Origin: an uncultured Clostridia bacterium
GTDB lineage: Bacteria; Bacillota; Clostridia; Saccharofermentanales; Saccharofermentanaceae
NCBI GenBank assembly: GCA_947303185.1
Contig: CAMYXF010000001.1
Coordinates: forward strand, 186,001-250,000
Reading direction: 5' to 3'
Length of the DNA: 64,000 nt
Position numbers and translations under genes: made by a program. Below are positions 9,246 through 18,032 of the stretch, in pieces (within the stretch, counting starts at the first letter, position 1; every line of letters begins with the position of its first letter). Under the pieces are notes generated by a model, which saw nothing but the letters and a program-made list of their open reading frames with translations, made no database searches and was not told the DNA's origin.

Positions 9246-10556
9246 CTATTCTGCGTAATTGGGTTTCCAAGTAAGTGTGTCTTTGTATACATCAACTATG
9301 TCATATCGCTCATTCAATATGCCCATAAATGTATCTATATCCGGTCCATCACCAGAATCGTTTACTGGAATTCCGCTAATAGTAATTGGCTCTGGATCCG
9401 TTACGGCTCCAGTTTCGTCAGCATCATAATCAAAATATGTAGCCGTTACAGTAACATCATAACTGACTATCTCGCGTTCATCTGGTGTAGGTTCCGGAAT
9501 TGGAGTCGGTTCAGAAGGTCTAGGTGTTTCCGTAGGTGTAACTGTTGGAGTTTCTGTAGGAGTCGGTGTTGCAGTAGCAGTTGCTTCAGGTACCGGTGTA
9601 GGTGTCGGTGTTGCATCAGCTTCTGTTTCTTCAGTTTCCTCAGTCTCCTCAGTCTCATCCGGTTCAGGTGTCGGAGTAGGCGTTGAAGAAGGTGTTGGAG
9701 TAGCTGTGCTGCCCGGCTTAGGTGTTGCTGTAGCCTTAGGTGTCGGAGTAGGTGTTCCACTTGTTGCAGGAGTGTTTGCACCGGCACTGATAGCTGTAGC
9801 AACAAGAGCCTTCAGTGTTTCCTTGTCCCAACCTGTAAATTCACAAACTCTGTTCAAGAGTTCTTCGTTTTCGGAAATCATCTGCAACGGGAATTCAGGG
9901 AGAGTGTTCTCAGTAACATCTGTAATAGAAAACTCTACTGTATCCTGAGTTCTGTCAGAATAAAGATAAACAGTTATGCTCTGTCCGCCACGGACTTCTG
10001 CATACTTCGTCTCGCCTGTTTCAGGATTTATAGCAGTTACAATAACCACACCATCAGTGATTATGAGAGAGTCTCTGCCCTCGTTATCGTAGTAAACATA
10101 ACCTGATGTACCTCTGATTCCGGCAGTCATTGTGGATGTCTTTATCTCAAATGTCTCATCATCATTAAGTTTCTCTGTTACGTTAAAGAAAAGAGCTCCC
10201 TTAGTAAGCTTGAGTTCAAGGTGCTTTCCGCTCTTGGAGAACTCTGCTCTGCTGTCATTCTGAAGAGTAACGATCTTAGAATCATCAAGTCCGACAGAAG
10301 CAAGTCCGTCTGCTCCGGTATTAAGAGCATCACCGGACTGGAAGCGGATGTTATCCATAACGGGTTTTGTTCCGCCATTTCCGTTCTCAATATTGACTGT
10401 ACCCTCAACTCGAAGGAGTCTCATAGTATTTGCCAAATATCCGTTGCGGGACAAAACAATGGCAATAACTATTGCTGCTACTATGCCCAGCGCAACTACT
10501 GAATATATGATCTTCATTCCAAGAGTCATTTTTCTAAAGTTAAAGTTAATGCTCAT
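9246..10556 (-). CDS. Membrane-anchored FecR-domain protein with Thr-Pro linker (copy 3)
   Basis: The 436-residue protein has one membrane helix (about 13-35), then a FecR domain (about 45-190; [28 protein letters not shown]), a short helical segment, a linker of Thr-Pro repeats with an acidic EETEETEE stretch, and a different C-terminal tail of about 75 residues. The FecR part is nearly identical to those of the next two genes upstream, so the three arose by duplication. The protein probably faces outside the membrane. It lies 108 bp before the CHASE2 cyclase gene. It has its own extended -10 promoter. Confidence 0.85.
   Translation of the reverse strand: MSINFNFRKMTLGMKIIYSVVALGIVAAIVIAIVLSRNGYLANTMRLLRVEGTVNIENGNGGTKPVMDNIRFQSGDALNTGADGLASVGLDDSKIVTLQNDSRAEFSKSGKHLELKLTKGALFFNVTEKLNDDETFEIKTSTMTAGIRGTSGYVYYDNEGRDSLIITDGVVIVTAINPETGETKYAEVRGGQSITVYLYSDRTQDTVEFSITDVTENTLPEFPLQMISENEELLNRVCEFTGWDKETLKALVATAISAGANTPATSGTPTPTPKATATPKPGSTATPTPSSTPTPTPEPDETEETEETEETEADATPTPTPVPEATATATPTPTETPTVTPTETPRPSEPTPIPEPTPDEREIVSYDVTVTATYFDYDADETGAVTDPEPITISGIPVNDSGDGPDIDTFMGILNERYDIVDVYKDTLTWKPNYAE
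9484..9768 (-). repeat. Thr-Pro codon repeat tract in FecR copy 3
   Basis: Degenerate 6-bp units encode Thr-Pro pairs, interrupted by an acidic Glu-Thr-Glu segment. Tracts at the same position in the two upstream paralogues differ in length. Such linkers are extended and often cross the cell wall or act as spacers. Similar repeated codons could vary in number by slippage. Confidence 0.8.
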
Positions 10557-10591
10557 TTTTCATGCCTTCTTTATATATTTAGTAACAAAAT

Positions 10592-10600
10592 ATTATAGCA
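10592..10600 (-). promoter_or_regulatory. Extended -10 promoter of FecR copy 3
   Basis: On the minus strand TGCTATAAT gives a consensus extended -10 (TGn plus TATAAT) about 36 bases before the ATG. No good -35 is visible, as is usual for extended -10 promoters. Confidence 0.6.
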
Positions 10601-10686
10601 TAGTTGACTTATCCGTTTTTATCCATCAGTACAGTAAACACTATCAATTGATATATCAGAATATATGCTATATTTTCTGCTATTCT

Positions 10687-12615
10687 TTAAGTATATGCCG
10701 GCGGCGGATTTACATCGTAATGGTACAGTTCCTCATTATAATAAACTACTCTATTCTCAAAATCAGAATAGTAACTTCGGTCAGCCCATCCGTTTCCGGC
10801 ATAAGCCTTGTCTGTAAGATCAATCCAAGCTCCGTCTTTGTAACCCCTGTATGTAGTGGTATCTCCGACAGTTTTCTCTTCAATGAAGATAGTGTTTCCT
10901 TCATATTCTACATTCCAGCAGGATTCCCTGATTGAATATCCGGACTCAGGAGTTGGTGTCGGTTTAGGTGTAGGCGTTGGCATAGCATAAGAATAATAAA
11001 GTGTGTCTGTGCCTCTTACATAGAAATCACAAACTCCGGTCGAAAGCCAAGTATTTTCGTTATATTCCAAAGTAACCCACTCGTCGTTATACCATCCGAT
11101 ATATATATAGCTAGCAAATACGGTGTCTGCTTTCTTTGAGCCAATATAGACTGCATGGCCGTTATATGAAACATCCCATGCGGCATCAAATTTCTCATAA
11201 CCATCAGGCAGGTCAGGATCAAGATACACAATTACTCTGACTATTGAACCCATAGTTCCAAAGTAGTAAACAGAACCATCAGGAAGCATAAATGTAGCAT
11301 CGTGAACCAAAAGATTATTTATGGTGTAATCATTGCCGTGTTCAACAGTCAGGTCAACCCATTCATAGTCGTACCAACCCTTATAAACATAAGGATAATC
11401 GCCGGCTTTGCAGAGATAGACTTCATGGCCTTCATATTCTACGCCCCAAACAACAAAACTATAGGTATTATCCGTACTGTTATATGCATCAGTAACCTTA
11501 CTGTATCCGTCAGGAATGTTCGCTTCAGGATCAGGAACAGGCGTAGGTGTCGCAGTAGGAGTAGCCGTCGGCGTTGATGTCGCTGTCGGTTTAGGTGTAG
11601 GTGTTACTGTTACCGTCGGCTTAGGCGTAGGTGTAGCTGTAGCCGTCGGTTTAGGTGTAGGTGTAATTGAAGTCGTCGGAACACCGGTAGGCGTTATTGT
11701 CGGCTTGGGTGTCGGTGTTAATGTAGTTCCTGCCGTCGGCACAGGTGTCGGTGTATCCGAAGGATTCGGAGTAGGTGTCAACGTCTGTGTCGGAGTCGGA
11801 GTCTGTGTACCGGAAGGGGCAGGTGAAGCGGTTGGAGTTGGGGTCGGTGTTGTTGAAGGAATGCTCTTTATGACATCCTTTAATGCTTCCTTGTCCCATC
11901 CGGTATAGTCACAGACTCTATTAAGGAGTTCTTCATTGTCTGCAATCATTTGTACTGTGAAGTCGTTGAGATCCTCTACTCCGACTTCTTCAAGTGTGAA
12001 TTCAATCGTATCTTCTTCTCTGTCTGAATAGAGATAAACAGTAATACCGTTACCGCCTTCGACTTTGGCCGTCTTAGTCTCGCCCGTTACAGGGTTTGTT
12101 GCTTTAACTTCGACTGCACCATCGGTAATGATCAGAGCATCTCTTCCGGAATCGTCATAGTAAACATAACCGGATGTTCCTCTGATACCGGCAGTCATGG
12201 TTGATGTCTTTATCTCGAATGTCTCATCAGGCTGAAGTTTTTCGGTAACGTTAAAGAAAACGGCACCCTTGGTAAGCTTGAGTTCCAGGTGCTTGCCCTG
12301 CTTCGTAAACTCGGCACGGCTGTCATTCTGAAGAGTAATGATCTTTGTATCATCAAGACCGACAGAAGCTAATCCGTCAGCACCTGTGCTAAGGGCATCA
12401 CCGGACTGGAATCTAATGTTATCGATGACGGGCTTGGTACCGCCATTAGAAGTCACAATATTAACTGTTCCTTCTACTCTGAGAAGGCGCATGCTTGTTG
12501 CGTGATATCCCTTCTGGTAAATCAGGGCAAATATTGTGGTAACTACCGCAGCAAATACCACCAAAGTAGAAACGAAAACCAATGATTTTTTTGATACACG
12601 TTTTCCTGTCGACAT
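10687..12615 (-). CDS. Membrane-anchored FecR-domain protein with three repeated C-terminal modules (copy 2)
   Basis: The 642-residue protein has a membrane helix (about 8-30), a FecR domain (about 40-190), a Thr-Pro linker (about 255-365) and then three related modules. Each has a W-x-V-x-Y-x-G core, a Tyr/Ile-rich strand and a Y-x-G-W/Y-x-D-x-x-W-x-x-L ending; a second short Thr-Pro linker precedes the last. I do not recognise the module. It looks like a small all-beta extracellular domain. AGGGGG lies eight bases before the ATG. Only 73 bp separate it from the upstream copy, so co-transcription is likely. Confidence 0.85.
   Translation of the reverse strand: MSTGKRVSKKSLVFVSTLVVFAAVVTTIFALIYQKGYHATSMRLLRVEGTVNIVTSNGGTKPVIDNIRFQSGDALSTGADGLASVGLDDTKIITLQNDSRAEFTKQGKHLELKLTKGAVFFNVTEKLQPDETFEIKTSTMTAGIRGTSGYVYYDDSGRDALIITDGAVEVKATNPVTGETKTAKVEGGNGITVYLYSDREEDTIEFTLEEVGVEDLNDFTVQMIADNEELLNRVCDYTGWDKEALKDVIKSIPSTTPTPTPTASPAPSGTQTPTPTQTLTPTPNPSDTPTPVPTAGTTLTPTPKPTITPTGVPTTSITPTPKPTATATPTPKPTVTVTPTPKPTATSTPTATPTATPTPVPDPEANIPDGYSKVTDAYNSTDNTYSFVVWGVEYEGHEVYLCKAGDYPYVYKGWYDYEWVDLTVEHGNDYTINNLLVHDATFMLPDGSVYYFGTMGSIVRVIVYLDPDLPDGYEKFDAAWDVSYNGHAVYIGSKKADTVFASYIYIGWYNDEWVTLEYNENTWLSTGVCDFYVRGTDTLYYSYAMPTPTPKPTPTPESGYSIRESCWNVEYEGNTIFIEEKTVGDTTTYRGYKDGAWIDLTDKAYAGNGWADRSYYSDFENRVVYYNEELYHYDVNPPPAYT
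11530..11860 (-). repeat. Thr-Pro codon repeat tract in FecR copy 2
   Basis: About 110 residues of Thr-Pro, Thr-Ala-Thr-Pro and Lys-Pro-Thr units coded by degenerate hexamers. It forms the linker between the FecR domain and the repeated C-terminal modules. The opposite strand reads as an open Gly-Val repeat, which is a by-product. Confidence 0.8.
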
Positions 12616-12688
12616 AACTTGTGCCCCCTTTCTTTATCATGAAACCTTGTGTCTCTTGATTTATCAAAAACAAGTTGTTCCTGCCATA

Positions 12689-14155
12689 CTATGCACTAGG
12701 TTCGTAGTAAGTAATTGTTCTTCCGTAATAATCAAAGTTAAATGCAAGATGACCTTCATCAGTGAAATAATAATCTATTCTTCTCCATTCTCCATCAATG
12801 TAACCCATGTAAAGATAAGTAGCAGTTGCATTTTCAGGCCAATAAACCACTATGTATGCCTGATGCCCATCATAATATAGTGCTCCCCAATCATCACCTG
12901 CACCTCCCGGATATTTACGATAGTCCTTTGGAATACTGCTTACTGTCGGCACTTGGGAATAGTCTGGCTCAGGTAAAGGTGTAGGTGTAGGTGTCGGCGT
13001 TGATGTTGCAGTAGGCACCGGCGTTGCTGTAGGCACAGGTGTCGATGTCGGAATTGGTGTAGGTGTTGACGTCGGTGTAGGTATCGGTGTCGATGTAGGT
13101 GTAGGCGTCGACGTCGGTGTTGCAGTCGGCACTGGTGTTGACGTTGCTGTCGGTGCCGGTGTCGCCGTAGCAGTCGGAACAGGTGTTGCTGTTGCTGTCG
13201 GTACCGGAGTTGCTGTTGCTGTCGGAACAGGTGTGCTTGTAGCCGTCGGCATCGCTGTAGGAGATGCTCCAGGTACAGGTGTTGAAGTCAGCGTCGGAAC
13301 CGGCGTTGCAGTAGGTGTAGGCGTAACTGTCTCTGTCGGTGCAGGAGTCAGTGTTGCCACAGGTGTAGGTGTGGGAGTAGGTGTTGTTGAAGGAATATTG
13401 TTGATAACTTCCTTCAATGCTTCCTTGTCCCATCCGGTATAGTCACAAACTCTATTAAGGAGTTCGTCGTTTTCTGCAATCATTTGAACTGTGAAATCGT
13501 TGAGATCTTCTACTCCGATTTCTTCGAGCGTAAATGAAACTGTATCCTCATCCCTGTCAGAATACAGGTAAACTGTAACACCCTGACCGCCTTCAACTTT
13601 GGCAGTCTTTGTCTCTCCTGTATCAGGGTTTGTTGCAGATACTTCGACAGCACCGTCAGTGATGATAAGTGCATCTCTTCCTGTGTCATCGTAGTAAACA
13701 TAACCGGATGTTCCTCTGATGCCGGCAGTCATTGTCGATGTCTTGATCTCAAATGTCTCATCAGGCTGGAGTTTCTCGGTGACGTTAAAGAAAACAGCGC
13801 CTCTTGTAAGCTTGAGTTCAAGATGCTTGCCCTGCTTGGTGAACTCAGCGCGGCTGTCATTCTGAAGAGTGATGATTTTCGTATCGTCGAGACCGACGGA
13901 AGCAAGTCCGTCTGCGCCTGTATTAAGGGCATCGCCTGACTGGAATCTGATATTGTCTAATACGGGTTTTGTGCCGCCGTTTGCAGTTTCAATATTAACC
14001 GTTCCTTCTACTCTGAGAAGGCGCATGCTTGTTGCGTGATAACCCTTTTGGTAGATAATAGCAAAGATAGTAGTAACTGCAGCAGCAAATACCACCAACG
14101 CAGAAATAAATACAATTGATTTCTTGGATAAACGCTTGCTCTTACCTGTCAACAT
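12689..14155 (-). CDS. Membrane-anchored FecR-domain protein with one C-terminal module (copy 1)
   Basis: The 488-residue protein has a basic start, a membrane helix (about 12-33), a FecR domain (about 40-190), the longest Thr-Pro/Ala-Thr-Pro linker of the three (about 255-395) and a single copy of the C-terminal module (W-G-A-L-Y-Y-D-G-H ... GYIDGEW) found three times in copy 2. The ATG at 14155 was chosen because [13 protein letters not shown] aligns with the start of copy 2; an upstream in-frame start would run through the promoter. GAGGGG lies about 12 bases before it, inside an inverted repeat. Confidence 0.82.
   Translation of the reverse strand: MLTGKSKRLSKKSIVFISALVVFAAAVTTIFAIIYQKGYHATSMRLLRVEGTVNIETANGGTKPVLDNIRFQSGDALNTGADGLASVGLDDTKIITLQNDSRAEFTKQGKHLELKLTRGAVFFNVTEKLQPDETFEIKTSTMTAGIRGTSGYVYYDDTGRDALIITDGAVEVSATNPDTGETKTAKVEGGQGVTVYLYSDRDEDTVSFTLEEIGVEDLNDFTVQMIAENDELLNRVCDYTGWDKEALKEVINNIPSTTPTPTPTPVATLTPAPTETVTPTPTATPVPTLTSTPVPGASPTAMPTATSTPVPTATATPVPTATATPVPTATATPAPTATSTPVPTATPTSTPTPTSTPIPTPTSTPTPIPTSTPVPTATPVPTATSTPTPTPTPLPEPDYSQVPTVSSIPKDYRKYPGGAGDDWGALYYDGHQAYIVVYWPENATATYLYMGYIDGEWRRIDYYFTDEGHLAFNFDYYGRTITYYEPSA
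12966..13390 (-). repeat. Thr-Pro/Ala-Thr-Pro codon repeat tract in FecR copy 1
   Basis: About 140 residues of Thr-Pro and Pro-Thr-Ala-Thr units coded by degenerate 6- and 12-bp repeats, with a nearly exact block of [20 protein letters not shown]. It is longer than in the two paralogues, consistent with expansion of repeats. Confidence 0.8.
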
Positions 14156-14171
14156 AACGATTGACCGTCCC

Positions 14172-14201
14172 CTCTGGTTTGGCATCTCAAGCAAACCAGA
14201 G
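14172..14201. promoter_or_regulatory. 10-bp perfect inverted repeat at the FecR copy 1 start region
   Basis: CTCTGGTTTG and CAAACCAGAG are perfect arms around ten bases. The predicted transcription start falls near one arm and the ribosome site GAGGGG overlaps the other. It could be an operator for a dimeric regulator or a hairpin that hides the ribosome site. Confidence 0.6.
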
Positions 14202-14202
14202 A

Positions 14203-14231
14203 ATGATACCAAAGGGGATAGTACAATGCAA
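14203..14231 (-). promoter_or_regulatory. Promoter of the FecR-cyclase cluster
   Basis: On the minus strand TTGCAT (14231-14226) and TATCAT (14208-14203) are 17 bases apart, and TGG precedes the -10. The expected start is near 14197. It would drive the first FecR gene and perhaps the whole set down to the GGDEF fusion. Confidence 0.6.
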
Positions 14232-14270
14232 GTGTTTTTTCAAAAAAAACTTTTTACGGCTCCAAAAATC

Positions 14271-15119
14271 TTACTCTGCAGCTTCCTTAGGCTGGTCTTT
14301 CTTATACAGCAGGAAGAACGCTCCCAAGAATACTGCAAGTGCTTCTACTGCGAAGATTATCTCATTTGCGACATCTGACAGCTCGAAAACTCCTGCCAAC
14401 TGCAATCCAAGTAAGCCATCGATTACTGTGTGGATAAGGATTGAGAGAGGATAGAGCCACCACTTTTTCTTATCTTTTACTGCGTAGAAGACCATGATGG
14501 AAGCGCCAATATGGTAAAGAACAGCAATTAACCTGTCTGCCAATGCTACTCCCATAGTAGCTGCAGAGAATGTCGTGATCTGTTCAACTATACCGGTTAT
14601 CTGTTTAACAACATCCGGCGTAAGTGTGTCCTTGACGGGTTCGATCATCAGCTCAACGAATGAACCCTGGTTCAGCATGATGGCAAATACGAAATACTCA
14701 ATGTATGTAACACCAAGAATGAACAGGGCTTCAAAACCGCCGTGGCCGATACCGTGTGACAGACCTGTCTCTCTTTGCTTTCTCTTGCGAAGAACGGTTT
14801 TGAATGCAACAAATCTTCCTGTCTCTTCGAATACACCAGGAAAAAGGCCTACGATAATTCCCCAAAGAACCGGCCTTGCATTAACAAACTGGCTGACCGG
14901 ACTGTCGAGAGAGATTACCAATGCCTGAAGAGGCTTTTCGATAACGATCGCGAAGAGCAAAAACGTTGCCGCGCCGATAAGAACCGTCGTAAAAGGTTCA
15001 TGCTTCTTTTTGCACCAGATGATTGCTGTGATCAGCGGCAGAGCGATTCCTAAAACTGCTGTCAAAAACATAAACAGCAGCGATGATGTGCTTACTGTCC
15101 CAAATTCCATGTTTTCCAT
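14271..15119 (-). CDS. YhfC-family putative intramembrane metalloprotease
   Basis: The 282-residue protein has about seven hydrophobic segments and the motifs FEETGRF (about 98-104) and HGIGHGGFEA, the paired Glu and His motifs of the YhfC group, related to CPBP/PrsW-like membrane proteases. Such proteins are thought to cut membrane substrates; some affect anti-sigma factors or peptide processing. It follows the XRE gene by nine bases, so the two are one operon. It lies directly upstream of the FecR genes, whose membrane-anchored products are conceivable substrates, but that is speculation. Confidence 0.78.
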   Translation of the reverse strand: MENMEFGTVSTSSLLFMFLTAVLGIALPLITAIIWCKKKHEPFTTVLIGAATFLLFAIVIEKPLQALVISLDSPVSQFVNARPVLWGIIVGLFPGVFEETGRFVAFKTVLRKRKQRETGLSHGIGHGGFEALFILGVTYIEYFVFAIMLNQGSFVELMIEPVKDTLTPDVVKQITGIVEQITTFSAATMGVALADRLIAVLYHIGASIMVFYAVKDKKKWWLYPLSILIHTVIDGLLGLQLAGVFELSDVANEIIFAVEALAVFLGAFFLLYKKDQPKEAAE

Positions 15120-15128
15120 AAATCCACC

Positions 15129-15752
15129 TTATTCCTTGTTCTTGGAAACTACTTTCCTATGATAACCCTTCTGTCCGCAGTGAGGGCATGTCATCTTTCT
15201 GGATGTGCCCATGTGAGGTGCCATTACAACAGCTTTCATTGTCGGCTGATAGCGTTCACCACAGTTCGGACATTCATAGTAACCTGCATCGTGTTCAATC
15301 TTTAAGCCGGTAGCAGCCAAAACGGCTACCAGAAAGATTGCCATAACGATCAGTAAGATGCCGAGCAGGATATTGCCTTCTTTACAAACGTAAGCTCCTA
15401 TCAGAACCATTGCCACATAAAACGGGAAAGCGACACCAATCATTATTTTTTCAATTTTGAGCAGGAGCGCATCTCGCTGTTCAACCTTCAAGCGCATTTC
15501 GAGAAGGTTTGCTTCTGCCTTATCCTTATAATCGTCCATAGTGATATGTTCCCCGGTCAGGAGTTCATTTACCGTAATACCTAATATGTTGCAAAGCTCG
15601 ATCATGATTGATGCATCCGGGAGGCTCTTCCCTGTCTCCCACTTTGAGACAGCCCTGTCGGTAATGCCGAGTTTTTCAGCAAGAGCTGCCTGTGTAAGAC
15701 CAGCCTCTTTTCTGCATGATGATATGAACTTTCCAATCTTCTCCTGATCCAT
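15129..15752 (-). CDS. XRE-family regulator with membrane helices and zinc ribbon
   Basis: The 207-residue protein has an XRE helix-turn-helix (about 5-60; LTQAALAEKLGITDRAVSKWETGKSLPD), two hydrophobic segments (about 105-150) and a C-terminal zinc ribbon with CPNCG and CPHCG pairs (about 165-197). Membrane-tethered XRE proteins of this layout are common beside stress and antimicrobial-peptide genes in Firmicutes. GGAGG precedes the ATG. It is the first gene of the operon with the YhfC protein. Confidence 0.85.
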   Translation of the reverse strand: MDQEKIGKFISSCRKEAGLTQAALAEKLGITDRAVSKWETGKSLPDASIMIELCNILGITVNELLTGEHITMDDYKDKAEANLLEMRLKVEQRDALLLKIEKIMIGVAFPFYVAMVLIGAYVCKEGNILLGILLIVMAIFLVAVLAATGLKIEHDAGYYECPNCGERYQPTMKAVVMAPHMGTSRKMTCPHCGQKGYHRKVVSKNKE

Positions 15753-15938
15753 TTTTAAGGGATCCTCCTTTCACCTCAGACGATAAGGCTACCTGGAATA
15801 TTTTACCACGAACCGACGGTTGAGAAGCCCGGAAACAACGCACTCTACCACTGGTTGAGCAGGCTCTCAACGCCCTAAAACAATGGATTTTCGCACGAAG
15901 AGCCTGCAGCTCTTCTTACAGGTCACGGGATAGAAATT

Positions 15939-15970
15939 ACAGGGCTGCCCCATTTCCGGAGCAGCCCTGT
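15939..15970 (-). terminator. Hairpin terminator after the ABC permease gene
   Basis: ACAGGGCTGC and GCAGCCCTGT form a perfect 10-bp stem with a twelve-base loop, followed on the minus strand by AATTTCTAT. The weak T run lowers confidence. A second small inverted repeat, GAAGAG-N7-CTCTTC, lies at 15897-15915. Confidence 0.6.
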
Positions 15971-15995
15971 GGAGGGTTAGTATATAATGCGCTTC

Positions 15996-18032
15996 TTACG
16001 AAACGATCTTGTAGTAAGCGTTCGAAGTGAGCTTGTAGGTAAGCGCGTAGAACAATCCGCAGATAAGTACGCAGATGCCGGCTGTGATAAGAAGCAGCGG
16101 AACGTTGTTGTGCCCGAACAGCAGGAGAAGCTTATGTACGATCGGCAGGACTGTTGCAAGGTGGATACACGCAAAAATGATAGGAATGAAGAATACCGTG
16201 AGCATCTGTGAGTTGATGCTTTTTTTAATATTCTCTTTTGTCATTCCGACCTTTTGCATGATCGAGAATCTTGACTGGTCTTCAAAGCCTTCTGAAATCT
16301 GCTTGTAGTAGATAATAAGAACGCAGGAGACCATGAAGATGATGCTCAGAAGTATTCCGAGGAAGAAGAGACCGCCGAATGTGCTTACAAAATCATTGCG
16401 CTCGGCATCACGGCTGAAACTGTAATAGACTACCGGATCAGGAACACCCGGCTCATCATCAATATAACTGCCGATCTTTCCTCTCAGCTCCATCTGGCCA
16501 TTACTGTCAAGATTTGTATCAAAATCGTAATTCCATTTCCAAACAAGCATAGGCTCACCGCGGCTGTCAGTATATTCAGAAAAAGCGGCAACTGCTTCAT
16601 TAAGATCGTCAACTATCAGAACTATTGTTGATACGACTGATGTACCGACAGCATATTTCATTTTGCCGTCTTTATAATCCACCTTTTTTTCTACTTCGAA
16701 AGTCTTTTCCCCTATGATTATTTCATCATCAACCCGGATGTTCCCATCGATACTGAGCAAGATCTTTCCGGGGGAAAGAGTTTCATTCTTGTTGTTTAGT
16801 CTGTTGTAAGTCTCAACATCAAAGAAATACACCTGTACAACACTGTCAAAATCAAAAGTAGTGGAAAGCGTTGTATAAGGATCGAGATCGATATCTACTG
16901 TCTTATTGTTATCAAAATAACCACTCAAACCGTAGTATGAGGCTGACATATCCTCTGTTATTTCGGTTCCGGAGTCTTTCACACACTTGCTTACAGCATT
17001 TTCCATCTTGGATATGACTTCTTCACTGTTCTCTAATAAGCCGATGTTAGTTGCCGTGACATTAATCTGTTTCGGGTAGCGAGTCGTCAAAGTTTCTTCC
17101 CTGTTGAAATACAGAGCAGCAGTAGAAGATATCATTACAAGTATCATCGTAAGGAGAATGCAGATAGATGCGAGTCCTGCACCGTTTCTCTTCATTCTGA
17201 AAGCCATGGAAGATACAGATACAAAATGATTGGTCTTATAGTAGTATGTTTTGTTTTTCTGTAAGATCCTGCAAAGAAGGACAGAACCTGCAATAAGTAC
17301 GAGATATGTTCCGACAATGATGAGAATGACTGCAATAAAGAACCAGGCCAGAGCGGATAAAGGTGACTCGATCTTTAATGCAATCGTATAACCGCTGAGA
17401 AGGATGATCAATCCGAGAATACCGATCACCCAGTTAGCCTTAGGCGGCTTTTCGCCGGCTTTATCAGCGTGGATAAGGTTAATAGTTCTCGTAAACCATA
17501 TCTGTCTTAACGCATTGAGATAGATAAACAGAAAAATTAAACTGTATACAATAACAGTTGTAGATATAGAATCTGTTGATACCGTGAACTGATAACTTAC
17601 GCTGGAATTGATCATCTTGGTAAATCCGAGTTCCGCGAGCTTCGAGAGGCCGATGCCTGCGAGGATTCCGCCAGTCATGGATATTATCCATATTAATGCA
17701 GTCTCAAAAAATAATATTCTTCCCAGGTTGACTCTGTTCATGCCGAGAACATTGTAAAGTCCGAATTCTTTCTTTCTTCCTTTGATCAAGGTCGACTGTG
17801 TGTAGAACAGGAAGATCGTTCCGAAGAGGGCCATTATGATCGTTCCCAGTTGCAGAATGTCTTTAGCTGTCGATGCGCCTTCGAAATTCTTGAGCATATC
17901 CGAGAAGCCCAATAAATGCATGATGTAGAATATAGCGATCATGAGAATGCATGTCGCGATGTATGGCACATAAAGACGGCTGTTTTTTCTTATTCCATCA
18001 GCCGCGATCTTAGGATATAAACCTAATTTCAT
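15996..18032 (-). CDS. FtsX-type ABC transporter permease, BceB-like
   Basis: The 678-residue protein has ten hydrophobic segments: one near the start, three more by residue 165, a pair near 200-250, one near 285, then a large extracytoplasmic domain (about 310-525), and three at the end. This is the BceB/VraG layout, in which the large loop binds peptide antibiotics such as bacitracin and works with an intramembrane-sensing kinase. It overlaps the ATPase gene by four bases and GGAGG precedes the ATG. The matching kinase and regulator lie 3 kb upstream on the same strand. Confidence 0.88.
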   Translation of the reverse strand: MKLGLYPKIAADGIRKNSRLYVPYIATCILMIAIFYIMHLLGFSDMLKNFEGASTAKDILQLGTIIMALFGTIFLFYTQSTLIKGRKKEFGLYNVLGMNRVNLGRILFFETALIWIISMTGGILAGIGLSKLAELGFTKMINSSVSYQFTVSTDSISTTVIVYSLIFLFIYLNALRQIWFTRTINLIHADKAGEKPPKANWVIGILGLIILLSGYTIALKIESPLSALAWFFIAVILIIVGTYLVLIAGSVLLCRILQKNKTYYYKTNHFVSVSSMAFRMKRNGAGLASICILLTMILVMISSTAALYFNREETLTTRYPKQINVTATNIGLLENSEEVISKMENAVSKCVKDSGTEITEDMSASYYGLSGYFDNNKTVDIDLDPYTTLSTTFDFDSVVQVYFFDVETYNRLNNKNETLSPGKILLSIDGNIRVDDEIIIGEKTFEVEKKVDYKDGKMKYAVGTSVVSTIVLIVDDLNEAVAAFSEYTDSRGEPMLVWKWNYDFDTNLDSNGQMELRGKIGSYIDDEPGVPDPVVYYSFSRDAERNDFVSTFGGLFFLGILLSIIFMVSCVLIIYYKQISEGFEDQSRFSIMQKVGMTKENIKKSINSQMLTVFFIPIIFACIHLATVLPIVHKLLLLFGHNNVPLLLITAGICVLICGLFYALTYKLTSNAYYKIVS

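Noticed and set aside
11516..11908. Plus-strand Gly-Val-rich open frame across the Thr-Pro tract
   Set aside because: It is the complement of the Thr-Pro codon repeats of the FecR gene, which has a domain and ribosome site; the plus frame has neither.
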